Part shown: one piece after another, positions 27,779-35,862 of the stretch
Layout: every line of letters starts with the position of its first letter
Numbering within the stretch: the first letter of the stretch is position 1
Assembly (NCBI RefSeq): GCF_001580455.1
Contig: NZ_CP010951.1
Span: forward strand, 3,373,001-3,437,000
Direction: 5' to 3'
DNA length: 64,000 nucleotides
DNA from: Ramlibacter tataouinensis
GTDB lineage: Bacteria; Pseudomonadota; Gammaproteobacteria; Burkholderiales; Burkholderiaceae_C
Notes under the pieces: model-generated
What the model was told of the DNA's origin: nothing
What the model saw: the letters and a program-made list of their open reading frames with translations, nothing else
Database searches by the model: none
Made by a program: the position numbers and the translations under genes

Positions 27779-28204
27779 TCAACGGATGCGTTTGCTCAAC
27801 GCAGCCCTCACCGCAGGACTGGCGTGCAGGGCACCCAGGACGGTCAGCGAGGAGATCGTGGCGAGCGCCAGTTCAGGCGTGACGGACGGGTCAATAGTGG
27901 CCAGGCCGAGCACCCGGACATCGAGCTTCTCGCCGGCAGCCCTCAGCGCCTGCAGGTCCGCCTTGGTCAGGTGGAGGACACCCAACGACAGCGTCTTGCG
28001 CGCCGCCGCCTGTCGCACTGAGTCGCCATGGACGGTCAGCAGGTTCCTGGTGGCCGTGCGGATGAAGTCCGTGCGGTTGGCGTAGAAGCCTTCCTGCACC
28101 AGCAGGTCGATCTGCCCCAGGTCCACGCAACCCAGGTTGATGGTGATCTTCTCGTCCTGTGGCTTGGGCGCGGCGCTTAGGGACTTGCTGCTGGCTCTCG
28201 GCAT
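27779..28204 (-). CDS. Ribbon-helix-helix (CopG-type) regulator
   Basis: 141 residues. The N-terminal part (DEKITINLGCVDLGQIDLLVQEGFYANRTDFIRTATRNLL, residues ~17-57) has the beta-strand plus two-helix pattern of RHH repressors. A basic or hydrophobic C-terminal domain follows. It is transcribed ahead of the PHB-depolymerase-like gene and has a palindrome (28220-28235) in its own upstream region, suggesting autoregulation of the pair. Confidence 0.78.
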   Translation of the reverse strand: MPRASSKSLSAAPKPQDEKITINLGCVDLGQIDLLVQEGFYANRTDFIRTATRNLLTVHGDSVRQAAARKTLSLGVLHLTKADLQALRAAGEKLDVRVLGLATIDPSVTPELALATISSLTVLGALHASPAVRAALSKRIR

Positions 28205-28219
28205 GGAACCATCTTAGCA

Positions 28220-28235
28220 CCATCCACTTGGATGG
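28220..28235. promoter_or_regulatory. Palindrome CCATCC-ACTT-GGATGG, candidate RHH operator
   Basis: Perfect 6-bp arms with a 4-bp centre, 15 nt upstream of the RHH start codon; another CCATC half-site lies at 28209. RHH dimers bind short repeats of this type, often in their own promoters. Confidence 0.5.
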
Positions 28236-28374
28236 CAAGTAGCGTCAAGATGAGCCGCTTCACGGCTTCGGGGGAAGGTGCTGAAGTCCACCAATGGAAT
28301 GAGGCGCAGCGTCAGTGCTCAGGGTGGAGCCGCGTGCACAATGCACCTGCGACTTTTCACTTGGGGGAACTGCC

Positions 28375-29262
28375 ATGAATCCTCAGCAGTATGAAAAGGT
28401 CAAGTCCGCGAGTGGCTTCATTGCCGCGCTCGACCAGAGTGGGGGCAGCACGTCGAAGGCGCTGAGCCTCTACGGGATCAAGCCCGAGTCCTATTCGGGC
28501 GACCAGCAGATGTTCGATCTGATGCACGCCATGCGCACCCGGATCATGACCAGCCCCGTGTTCAACGGGGATCGAATCCTGGGCGTGATCCTGTTCGAGC
28601 AGACGATGGACCGCGAGATCGAGGCGCGCGGAAGCGCCGACTACCTCTGGTCGGTCAAGCAGGTCGTTCCATTCCTGAAGGTCGACAAAGGCCTGGCCGA
28701 CGAGGCAAACGGCGTGCAGGTGATGAAGCCGATGCCCAACCTCGACTCCTTGCTGGCGCGAGCCAAAGGCAAGGGCGTATTCGGAACGAAGATGCGCTCC
28801 GTCGTGAAGCACGCCGAAGCCGGAGGCATCGAGGACGTCGTCAACCAGCAGTTCACAATCGGCAAGCAGATACTGGCTGCGGGCCTCATTCCCATCCTCG
28901 AACCAGAAGTCGACATCCACGCTCCGGACAAGCCAGGCGCCGAGCGCCTGCTCAAGGCGGCCATACTCGGGCACCTCGACACGCTCGGGCCTGAGCAACA
29001 GGTGATGCTGAAGCTCACGATTCCAACCGTCGACGACTTTTTTGCGGATCTCGTGGCGCATCCGAACGTGCTGCGCGTGGTCGCCCTCTCGGGAGGCTAC
29101 TCGCGCGAGGAGGCGAACACGTTGCTGGCGCGTAACCATGGCGTGATTGCGAGCTTTTCACGGGCGTTGACCGAAGGGCTCACTGCGCAGCAGAGCGAGG
29201 AAGCGTTCAACCGGGCTCTGGACGCATCCATCGCGAGCATCTATCACGCATCGGGAACGTAG
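28375..29262 (+). CDS. Class I fructose-bisphosphate aldolase
   Basis: 295 residues. The ATG at 28375 follows GGGGGAAC. Class I features: GFIAALDQSGGSTSKAL at the N-terminus, GVILFEQTMDREI, PFLKVDKGL, EPEVDIHA, and the Schiff-base lysine K213 in VMLKLTIPT. It cleaves fructose-1,6-bisphosphate to two triose phosphates without a metal; this bacterial/animal-type subfamily is the ~295-residue one. Single gene, cytoplasmic, no adjacent glycolytic gene. Confidence 0.93.
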   Translation: MNPQQYEKVKSASGFIAALDQSGGSTSKALSLYGIKPESYSGDQQMFDLMHAMRTRIMTSPVFNGDRILGVILFEQTMDREIEARGSADYLWSVKQVVPFLKVDKGLADEANGVQVMKPMPNLDSLLARAKGKGVFGTKMRSVVKHAEAGGIEDVVNQQFTIGKQILAAGLIPILEPEVDIHAPDKPGAERLLKAAILGHLDTLGPEQQVMLKLTIPTVDDFFADLVAHPNVLRVVALSGGYSREEANTLLARNHGVIASFSRALTEGLTAQQSEEAFNRALDASIASIYHASGT

Positions 29263-29383
29263 GCACCTTGCGGCGCGTCGATGGGCGCGTTCCTGGAAGA
29301 AATCGCGCATTGCTACGGCGCCATCACCTCAAGAAGCTTTGGGGCACACTGCGAGCATCACGAAAAGCCCAGGGGGTGTCGGC

Positions 29384-30061
29384 GTGGATTTCCTGCCTCT
29401 ATCGGTTCTTCAGTCGCTCTTGCTGGTGCCGCTGACACTGCTGCCCATCATCAACCCGGTGGGCACCGCGCCCATCGTCCTGGCCTCGGCCGGCTACAAG
29501 GACCTCGTGCTGAAACGACTTTCGCGCCAGGTAGCGATCAACTCCTGGATCGTCATCGTCGCCTCGATGTTGATCGGCACCTATGTGCTGGAATTGTTCG
29601 GCATCTCCCTGCCCGTCGTGCGCGTCGGCGGCGGCCTGCTGGTGGCCTACAGCGGATGGAACATGCTGACCGGCAATGAGATCGACAAGCTCCGCGAGGC
29701 CGTGGCCGAAACGTCCAGCCCCGACCTCAGCGAGAGTGAAATTGCGCAGCGCAGTTTCTACCCGTTGACCTTCCCGCTGACCACCGGCCCGGGGTCCATC
29801 GCTGCCTCTATCGCCTTGGGCACGCAGTGGCAGCCCACGCCCCTGTACTACTACCTGATGGGCGCCGGCGTTGCCGTGATCGGGGCGGCGGTCACCGCCT
29901 CGGTCATCTACGTTGTGTTTCGCAACGCCGGCCGCCTGCTGATGCGCTTGGGCGAGGTGGGCACCCTGGTGATGATGCGGATGATGGCCTTTGTGTTGTT
30001 GTGCATCGGTATCCAGATCTTTTGGACCGGCTGGGTGGAACTGAACCGGCTTGCCAGGTGA
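29384..30061 (+). CDS. MarC-family integral membrane protein
   Basis: 225 residues, six membrane segments, from a GTG at 29384 with AGGGGGTG just upstream; an upstream TTG would add 15 non-homologous residues. Typical blocks: LLPIINPVGTAPIVLA, RVGGGLLVAYSGWNML, and FYPLTFPLTTGPGSIAASIAL. The family was once linked to antibiotic resistance; its transport role is unsettled. Single gene. Confidence 0.9.
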   Translation: MDFLPLSVLQSLLLVPLTLLPIINPVGTAPIVLASAGYKDLVLKRLSRQVAINSWIVIVASMLIGTYVLELFGISLPVVRVGGGLLVAYSGWNMLTGNEIDKLREAVAETSSPDLSESEIAQRSFYPLTFPLTTGPGSIAASIALGTQWQPTPLYYYLMGAGVAVIGAAVTASVIYVVFRNAGRLLMRLGEVGTLVMMRMMAFVLLCIGIQIFWTGWVELNRLAR

Positions 30062-30416
30062 TGCGCGATTGTGGCGGCTGCGAGCGGCACACGCTCTCTC
30101 TTGGACCTTTGGCATCCTGTTGATGTCCGCTAGTGGCCGAAAGCAGCCGCTGCCTGGGCGAGCCCCATTCCACCGCGGCTTTGAGACCCATGTCAGAGCG
30201 CGCGGCTATTGGTCGCTGCGCCGATGTCCATGTGCAGGCGCAAGGACGCACTTGTGCGTCCGCTTCGAATGACCTGCTAGCCATCAGCACCGCCACTACT
30301 CGGCTTCTCAACGCAATGCGCGTGATTTGCACTTGTCGCCGGACTCCAACTGGCGCTTGGACATGGTGGTATACCTAACTTATAGTGCACATCATTCAGA
30401 TGAATAACACCTTACG
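30062..30416. other. Intergenic region with a dispersed repeat copy
   Basis: 355 bp without a convincing gene. It begins with one copy of the dispersed repeat described at 30122-30152. The rest shows no clear coding signal. Confidence 0.5.
30122..30152 (+). repeat. Dispersed ~29-bp repeat, copy A
   Basis: Starts GATGTCCGCT and ends CGAAAGCAGCCGC. Related copies lie at 43635-43663 (same strand) and, reverse-complemented, at 46494-46522 and 51005-51030. All are intergenic. Shared core: GG(G/C)(T/C)CG(A/G)AAGC(A/G)GCCG. Confidence 0.6.
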
Positions 30417-31100
30417 GTGACTGATAACGCCGACGTGCCCACTTGGTTCAAACCATGGCCTGATGCACGCGTGCCATCGGGCGGCGCCTGGAGCGTAGTT
30501 GCGGCGGCGCTCCTGGTCGCTGCCTGCTCCCACCCGGTTCCCCTCGAGCCGGTATCTGGGCAGCCCCCCCTGGTCAGGCGCACAGATGCGCGGGTCGGTA
30601 TTGTGTACGCCGGCGGCGCTGGGGTCGTGACGATCGGCCGCTGGGGGCACTACCTGGAAGTGGGGCAGGCAAGCGTCGCCCACTTCGATCAGGCATTCGC
30701 AACGATGTTCTCAGAGGTCACCCCGCTGCCGAACTCGCCGGCATGGCGGGAACTCGGCACCCCTTTGGACGGTGTGATGGAGGTGCAGCGCACTGACGCG
30801 ACCCTGGAGAACGGCAACAACTTTGGCCGGCGCGAAGGGGCGCGGCCAGACGTCGTGCGCATCGGCTATCGGATATGCCTCTTCGAGCCGAGCGGCGTGG
30901 AGGTTCGGTGCTGGTCACCGACAGCCACGGAGACACGCCAGCGCGAATCGAAAGAGTGTGAGCGTCTGGAACTGTGTTGGGCTGCGCTGACCCAGGCGGC
31001 CATGCGTAGCGCGATTGCGCGCTTTCTCGTCGACGCGCAGAGCGACCCGGCGATGCTGGCCTGGGCTGCTAGGCTGCGTTCCGGAGGCACAAGACCGTGA
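30417..31100 (+). CDS. Putative lipoprotein, unknown function
   Basis: 227 residues from a GTG at 30417; the start is uncertain because the N-terminus before the signal is long. Signal segment with lipobox VAAC (Cys ~37) followed by SHPVP. The rest has three Cys (CLF, RCW, CERLELC) and no recognised domain. It overlaps the next gene by 4 nt (GTGA), so the two are translated together and probably act together at the outer membrane. Confidence 0.65.
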   Translation: MTDNADVPTWFKPWPDARVPSGGAWSVVAAALLVAACSHPVPLEPVSGQPPLVRRTDARVGIVYAGGAGVVTIGRWGHYLEVGQASVAHFDQAFATMFSEVTPLPNSPAWRELGTPLDGVMEVQRTDATLENGNNFGRREGARPDVVRIGYRICLFEPSGVEVRCWSPTATETRQRESKECERLELCWAALTQAAMRSAIARFLVDAQSDPAMLAWAARLRSGGTRP

Positions 31101-31759
31101 GACGGTGGGCTGTATCGGCCGTGGCCGGGTTCGTGGCGATGCTCGCCTGCTTCGGCGCCGCTGTACAGGCCAGCCCACCCGTCGCGGTTGGTATCGTGTC
31201 ATGGCCAACGGATGCTGAAGGCGCGCGCCCCGGCCCGGACCCCGTCGAAGAGTGCCTGGCGCGCAGCATGCACGACGCCGCTCCCGAAATCACGATCACG
31301 CGGCAGCGCGCGGTCCGCGATGCGCTGTACCCCTGGCTCGAACGGTCCACCGAGCCCGCGTCAGAGGCGGGCTTCAGCGAATTGCTCGCACGAGAGGAGG
31401 TGCGGGCGCGTCTATCGACCATGGGACTACGTGCGCTGGTGGCGTTTACCGCGCAAGAGCACAAAGGCGAGGATCAAGGTTTCGTGACGTGCGGCGGCGG
31501 TTTCGGATATGGTGGCTGTCTCGGCTACAGCAGGCGCTTTGAGTCCACTGCTTTGGGCGCCTCCTTATGGCGTACCGACGGTGCCCCGGTGCCCGTGCGA
31601 CACGAGAGCACGCTTGCCGAAGGCAACACGGTGATAGCCGGGCTCCTGTTGCCCGTGTTCAGTCGTGCCCGCACGCTGGAGACCGCATGCCGGGACCTCG
31701 CGGCCCGGTTAGCGCAAGCCATTCGCGAGACTTCGACGCCCCAACCGGATGCGCAGTGA
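31097..31759 (+). CDS. Exported protein, unknown function
   Basis: 220 residues, GTG start overlapping the previous stop. Signal peptide (AVAGFVAMLACFGAAVQA). The mature part has a Gly/Cys stretch (TCGGGFGYGGCLGYSRR) and no known motif. It forms a coupled pair with the preceding lipoprotein. It ends just before the integrase remnant, so the pair borders the decayed integron. Confidence 0.65.
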   Translation: MRRWAVSAVAGFVAMLACFGAAVQASPPVAVGIVSWPTDAEGARPGPDPVEECLARSMHDAAPEITITRQRAVRDALYPWLERSTEPASEAGFSELLAREEVRARLSTMGLRALVAFTAQEHKGEDQGFVTCGGGFGYGGCLGYSRRFESTALGASLWRTDGAPVPVRHESTLAEGNTVIAGLLLPVFSRARTLETACRDLAARLAQAIRETSTPQPDAQ

Positions 31760-31828
31760 CACCCATCAGGGCGGTGCGGCGAGGCAGGGAGCCTTTACAA
31801 GACCGTCGCAAACACGCGCTCGCGGTCG

Positions 31829-31926
31829 TGGATACGCACAGTCCAGGGGCTTCCTGAACACAGTGACGTGAGCGCCACCATGATCTACACGCACGCTGAG
31901 ACTTTAGCGAACGAGAGTGCGCGATG
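31829..31926 (+). pseudogene. C-terminal remnant of an integron-type tyrosine recombinase
   Basis: Translation in this frame gives WIRTVQGLPEHSDVSATMIY followed by TH, very close to the conserved end of integron integrases (DIRTVQELLGHSDVSTTMIYTH), including the box II HxxR-associated His and the Tyr nucleophile region. Only about 32 codons survive and the catalytic Arg region is missing. The conserved LLGH is changed to LPEH. A scar, not a gene. Confidence 0.75.
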
Positions 31927-31960
31927 ACGCCTACCCCGCCGCTCAGTTCGAACGTTAGGC
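31927..31960 (+). repeat. attC/attI-like remnant ending in GTTAGGC
   Basis: The stretch begins GCCTACCCC (shortly after the integrase stop) and ends AACGTTAGGC; GTTAGGC at 31954-31960 is the integron core site. The two ends look like a left and right attC end with the middle missing. Confidence 0.5.
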
Positions 31961-32033
31961 CGATTCTCATGTTGCACCGCACGGGACTTGGAATTCATCC
32001 CGATCAATACTCGGTCGCCTCTTGAGGACACCA

Positions 32034-32651
32034 ATGCATTTTCGCAACTACCTACGCTTTGCGGCAGTGCTCCTAGTTGCCGTGCTTTGCGCTTGTGCCG
32101 GCGCTCCTTTCCCTCCGCGCACTGTTCTTCTAGGGGAGGTCGTCGGGGTAGCGGAACTCAACGAGATCCGCGATGGCATCAAGTCCGGGCCAGCCCGTGT
32201 TGGTCCAGCAGTGTGGCTCGCAAGCGCCTGCGGATACGAAAAGGCCAACGTACCAGAAGGCGAAGCCGTGTTAGTGCGGTACTTTTACTACTGGCACAAC
32301 ACCGCTGCTGGCGTTCTTCACTACGACCCAAAGTGGGTGACCGTCGGGCAGGGGGTGCAAGTCAAGAAGGGCAACTTAGTCGAAGTGGAACTAACGCCCC
32401 CTGCCGCCGGAAATTCTGACGAGCACTGCCCCCGAATTCGCACAGTTCGTGGAGCGAGCCTTGAAGAGGCTCAATGCGCTTATCGCAAGAATGAACGAGG
32501 CGGCTTTTTTGCCGTATTGAACATGGCAAATCCGATCGGCGGTCCGGGCTCGGCGTCAATATACTGCCCAAATCTCGAGACCTCGGGCTGGACAAAGGTT
32601 CAGATCGGCCCTTACGATGCCATGGCTTGGATCAAAACCCCTCCGCAATAG
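32034..32651 (+). CDS. Lipoprotein in integron-like array (cassette gene 1)
   Basis: 205 residues. The ATG at 32034 follows GAGGAC; an in-frame TTG 12 nt upstream is less likely. Signal with lipobox VLCAC. No recognised domain. The C-terminal region (SIYCPNLETSGW...KTPPQ) resembles the end of the next gene (ALHCKSLDSKGW...KRPPR), so the two may be distant relatives. Less GC-rich than its surroundings, as expected for a cassette gene. Confidence 0.7.
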   Translation: MHFRNYLRFAAVLLVAVLCACAGAPFPPRTVLLGEVVGVAELNEIRDGIKSGPARVGPAVWLASACGYEKANVPEGEAVLVRYFYYWHNTAAGVLHYDPKWVTVGQGVQVKKGNLVEVELTPPAAGNSDEHCPRIRTVRGASLEEAQCAYRKNERGGFFAVLNMANPIGGPGSASIYCPNLETSGWTKVQIGPYDAMAWIKTPPQ

Positions 32652-32671
32652 GTTTTGTCTCGGGAGAAAAT

Positions 32672-33301
32672 ATGAATGGAATTCATTCGTTGGCGCGACC
32701 CCGTGATGGGATAGCGGCCTTCCGACTGTTCTTGCTTGCTGCGATCCTTGCTATCGTGGGGTGTGGTCACCGCGTTACCGGCACGCTTCGGGTTTCCGAA
32801 GGGCTCGGTACGCCAGTGCAGGAGGAAGGGACGCTAATTCTTGTTGAAGTGATAACACCCTTGACCCGCGAACAAGCGCTGGAACTGTTTCGCCCAGCAG
32901 ATCTCCAAGCAGCGGGACTCAAGGAGAGCGATGTGAGCGCGGGAACCGCAGTATTCGTCTCGCCTTGGGCACAAAGCCAGACCGTCTTTTCCCCGGGTCG
33001 GGGCCTTTACGCGCTCGTGAGCCCTGAGGCCGCATTGCTGAAAGCGGGGGTCAGCAATTGCAACCCGCGCGGGTGTTCGTACGGCGGAGACGCAGCTGCC
33101 ATTCGAGTGGCGAAAAGACCTGCAGGTGGTGCCGGCGAGCCAGTTCTTTATCTTGTTGAAAGCATAGTTGAGCCTAGCAGTGTTCAAGGCGATTGCGCCT
33201 ACGTCCCGCGCGGCGGGCGGCGAGCATTGCATTGCAAGAGCTTGGACTCCAAGGGTTGGGAGTGGCAAGGGGAGATTTTCTTGAAGCGGCCTCCGCGATA
33301 G
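32672..33301 (+). CDS. Lipoprotein in integron-like array (cassette gene 2)
   Basis: 209 residues. The ATG at 32672 follows CGGGAG. Lipobox AIVGC after a hydrophobic stretch (LFLLAAILAIVGC). A TLILVEVITP...AGTAVFVSP region and a paired-Cys GVSNCNPRGCSYGG stretch, no known fold. It starts 20 nt after gene 1 with no attC between them, so the two share one cassette. The attC-like repeat at 33316-33444 follows its stop. Confidence 0.7.
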   Translation: MNGIHSLARPRDGIAAFRLFLLAAILAIVGCGHRVTGTLRVSEGLGTPVQEEGTLILVEVITPLTREQALELFRPADLQAAGLKESDVSAGTAVFVSPWAQSQTVFSPGRGLYALVSPEAALLKAGVSNCNPRGCSYGGDAAAIRVAKRPAGGAGEPVLYLVESIVEPSSVQGDCAYVPRGGRRALHCKSLDSKGWEWQGEIFLKRPPR

Positions 33302-33315
33302 TTGCACTGCCTGAG

Positions 33316-33444
33316 GTAACGGGCGCTGCTAGCCATGGACTTCCCCTTTCGAGCGAGTTGATGAGAGTTCGCACTTCCACTCAGTTGCCGGTCGCCGCAA
33401 TGCGGCTAGTTCGGGACGGGGGAAGTCCCTTTCTTTCGTTAGGC
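33316..33444 (+). repeat. attC-like recombination site with 10-bp inverted arms
   Basis: Starts at a degenerate left end (GGTAAC) and ends in the core GTTAGGC (33438-33444). In between, GGACTTCCCC (33337-33346) and GGGGAAGTCC (33419-33428) are perfect inverted repeats that would fold the bottom strand into a long hairpin, as attC sites need. About 129 bp, close to the size of long attC types. It sits exactly between two lipoprotein genes. Confidence 0.6.
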
Positions 33445-33464
33445 CTCAACAGGGGGAAATCGAG

Positions 33465-33761
33465 ATGCGGGCACTAGCAGCGTTGGCTCTTTCTGCGTTC
33501 GGCCTTGCGGGTTGCACCAGTGCCGGCTTCGGCAAGTCAATTGCCGAGGGCCCCGACGGAGAAACGTATGTCCTGCGCGATGTCGGGCGTCTTACAGTGG
33601 GCAGCGGCGATACCATGAAGGAACGGCTGCTACAGGACGCGGAAGCGCTCTGCACAGGCAAGGGAAAGACGGTAGAAGTCGTCTCCGCCAGCGCGAGGGA
33701 CGCCATCCCAATGGATCGGGTCCCCTCGGCGATGGTCAAGGTTCGATGCGTTTCGAAGTAG
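33465..33761 (+). CDS. Small lipoprotein in integron-like array (cassette gene 3)
   Basis: 98 residues. ATG at 33465 with AGGGGGAAA upstream. Lipobox GLAGC (Cys17). The mature part has two further Cys (EALCTGKGK, VRCVSK) that could pair. A compact secreted protein of unknown role. It lies 20 nt after the GTTAGGC of the attC-like site, the expected place for a cassette gene. Confidence 0.75.
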   Translation: MRALAALALSAFGLAGCTSAGFGKSIAEGPDGETYVLRDVGRLTVGSGDTMKERLLQDAEALCTGKGKTVEVVSASARDAIPMDRVPSAMVKVRCVSK

Positions 33762-33777
33762 CCCGCGCCACGGCGTC

Positions 33778-33843
33778 GCCTAAGCCCTCGGTCGGAGGCG
33801 ACTCCTTGCACCCACATCCGGATGGACGCTGGCGTCGCTAGGC
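33778..33843 (+). repeat. Degenerate attC-like end of the array
   Basis: Begins GCCTAAG and ends CGCTAGGC, an imperfect inverted pair 16 nt after the last lipoprotein stop. The right core differs from GTTAGGC at two positions, so recombination here is probably lost. Confidence 0.35.
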
Positions 33844-33858
33844 CCCGCCCTGTAACGG

Positions 33859-35202
33859 CTACGCCAGCACCATCGGCATCTCGTCCCAACGCGTGGTGTA
33901 CCGCGGCGTGCGGCGTTCGCGCTTGGCCGCCCAACTGCGTGTCTCCGAGCCGCCGCTGACCAGCGTTGCGCTGCCAATCCGCACCGAGTCGCGGCCAAAA
34001 CGCTGATTGAGGGTGTCCATGGCGTCCATCAGTTTGCTGCGATCGCGCCCGGTCGATCGCGGCATCTCGGCGGTTCCTGACACTGACGAGAACAGGTCGA
34101 GCTCGCCCTGCTGCCCGGCGTCCGCTTCCTGCAGGTCCACGAGCATGACGCCTGCCTTGGCGTAGTTGAACCCGGAGCGATACAGGCGCCGCACTCCTTC
34201 CATTGCGGTGCCGACCAGGAGCGTCGAATCTGCGCTCGGGCGGATCAGAGGGAACGTTGCGTTTGCCTCATGCTGGCGGTCGTTCTTGCGAAAAGGGCTG
34301 GTGCTGAAAAACACGCTGATCGCGCCGGCGACGCTGCCTTGGTTACGCAACTTCTCGGCCGCGCGTGAGGCAAACTCGCTGACAGCCTCGACGATCTCGT
34401 CGGCGGACGTGATCGACTTCCCGAAGGACCGGGAGACGAGAATCTGCTTGTTTGGCGCCGGGCTGTCGTCGATCGACAGACATGCCGTTCCGCGCAGCTC
34501 AAGCAGCGTCTTCTCGACCACCACGCTGAGGCTCTTGCGGATCGCCGCGGCGTCAGCGCGCACGAAATCGAGCACCGTGCGCACGCCGGCGTCATTCAGC
34601 TTGGCTGTGGTGCGCTTGCCGATGCCCCACACCTCGCCAACCTCGGTCGCGGAGAAGATCAGCTCCAGGTCCCCGCGACTCATCTCGCCCACGTTGCAGA
34701 CCCGTGCCAAGTGCGCCGGGTAGGAGCCGGGCTTGCGTTCCGCGGACTTGGCGACATGGTTGGCCAGTTTGGCCAGGGTCTTCGTCGGTCCGAGCCCAAC
34801 GCAGGTTGCCAGTCCGACCTCTCGCAGAACCGTTTCGCGCAGATCCTGGCCAATCGCCACCAGGTCGCCGCGGACGCCTTCGAAATCGAGGAAGGACTCG
34901 TCAATTGAGTAGATTTCCTGGCGCGGGGCAAAGCGCGCCTCCACGGCCATCATCCGCGAGGACATGTCGGTGTACAGCTCGAAGTTGGCCGACACCGCCA
35001 GGAGCCCCTTGGTTTTCTCCAGGTGCCTCACCTGGAACCAGGGTTGGGCCATCTGCACGCCCAGCGCCTTGGCTTCCTCGCTGCGCGCCACGACAGCGCC
35101 GTCGTTGGCGCTCAGGACGACGAGCGGGCGATTGCGCAGGCGCGGATCGAATACCCGCTCGCACGCGCAGTACATGTTATTGGCATCGACGAGGGCCAGC
35201 AC
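33859..35202 (-). CDS. umuC: Error-prone DNA polymerase V subunit UmuC
   Basis: 447 residues from a GTG at 35202 that lies 5 nt beyond the umuD stop. Y-family motifs: MLALVDANNMYCACERVF (catalytic D6), YSIDESF (D101/E102), GVQMAQPWF, and the helix-hairpin-helix VWGIGKRTTAKL. C-terminal DUF4113-type end PRYTTRWDEMPMV. It copies across DNA lesions in the SOS response together with UmuD'2. Catalytic residues are intact. Confidence 0.95.
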   Translation of the reverse strand: MLALVDANNMYCACERVFDPRLRNRPLVVLSANDGAVVARSEEAKALGVQMAQPWFQVRHLEKTKGLLAVSANFELYTDMSSRMMAVEARFAPRQEIYSIDESFLDFEGVRGDLVAIGQDLRETVLREVGLATCVGLGPTKTLAKLANHVAKSAERKPGSYPAHLARVCNVGEMSRGDLELIFSATEVGEVWGIGKRTTAKLNDAGVRTVLDFVRADAAAIRKSLSVVVEKTLLELRGTACLSIDDSPAPNKQILVSRSFGKSITSADEIVEAVSEFASRAAEKLRNQGSVAGAISVFFSTSPFRKNDRQHEANATFPLIRPSADSTLLVGTAMEGVRRLYRSGFNYAKAGVMLVDLQEADAGQQGELDLFSSVSGTAEMPRSTGRDRSKLMDAMDTLNQRFGRDSVRIGSATLVSGGSETRSWAAKRERRTPRYTTRWDEMPMVLA

Positions 35203-35206
35203 GACG

Positions 35207-35653
35207 TCAGGCAGGCAGGGACTTGATGATGGTGGTGACGACACCCCAAAGTTCGAAACCGGCCTCATCGGTGATTTCGATGTCACCGAACTCTGGGTTG
35301 GCTGCCTGGAACTTGATGCGACCTCCCTGACGCCAGAGTCGCCGGCAGGTGAGCTCGTCATCGAGGACGGCCACCACGACGTGCCCGTGAACCGCCTTGA
35401 TCGCTCGGTCTACCAGGAGGACGTCGCCGTCGTCGATCCCAGCGTCGCGCATGGCCACGCCCGCCGCGCGCATCACAAAGGTAGCCTGGGGGTGGCGTAT
35501 CAGGGCGTCGTTGAGGTCGATCCGGGTCGGTGCGTTGTCTACGGCCGAACCGAAGCTCGAGGACACTTTGCCGCGCGTGCTCGCAGACGAGCCGCTGCTG
35601 CCCGTGTCGCGCCCGACGGGGGTGCCGTCGGGAAGGGGATCATTGGAGGGCAT
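35207..35653 (-). CDS. umuD: UmuD-like protein with both catalytic residues missing
   Basis: 148 residues from the ATG at 35653. Clear UmuD alignment from RIDLNDALIRHPQATF onward. In E. coli UmuD the self-cleavage dyad is Ser60 (GDSM) and Lys97 (TVKKL); here the positions read GVAM (A67) and TCRRL (R104), and the Cys-Gly cleavage site aligns with Ser-Ser. It should therefore not self-cleave. The N-terminal ~45 residues are Ser/Gly-rich and not like UmuD. It is coupled to umuC. A LexA half-site (CACTGTAT) lies just upstream, without its partner half. Confidence 0.9.
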   Translation of the reverse strand: MPSNDPLPDGTPVGRDTGSSGSSASTRGKVSSSFGSAVDNAPTRIDLNDALIRHPQATFVMRAAGVAMRDAGIDDGDVLLVDRAIKAVHGHVVVAVLDDELTCRRLWRQGGRIKFQAANPEFGDIEITDEAGFELWGVVTTIIKSLPA

Positions 35654-35862
35654 GGATGGACATACAGTGCCGAGCAAGTATACGCCGCGCTTCCGTGTAG
35701 CGGACGGCCAGTTGAAGCGGGTGCACGATTCACCTGAAGAGTCGATGCTCTTCGGTATGCGTACGTGCCGTCCCGCGCCCAAGCGTCGTCTGTTTGATGC
35801 CCGGCTCACACGTTGGCAGAGCTTGAAGGGGCGGTTCGGGCTGCCGCGGTCCCTCCCGCCGG

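Noticed and set aside
35654..35680. LexA box upstream of umuD
   Set aside because: Only one half-site (CACTGTAT) is present; the second half does not match, so a real box is unproven.
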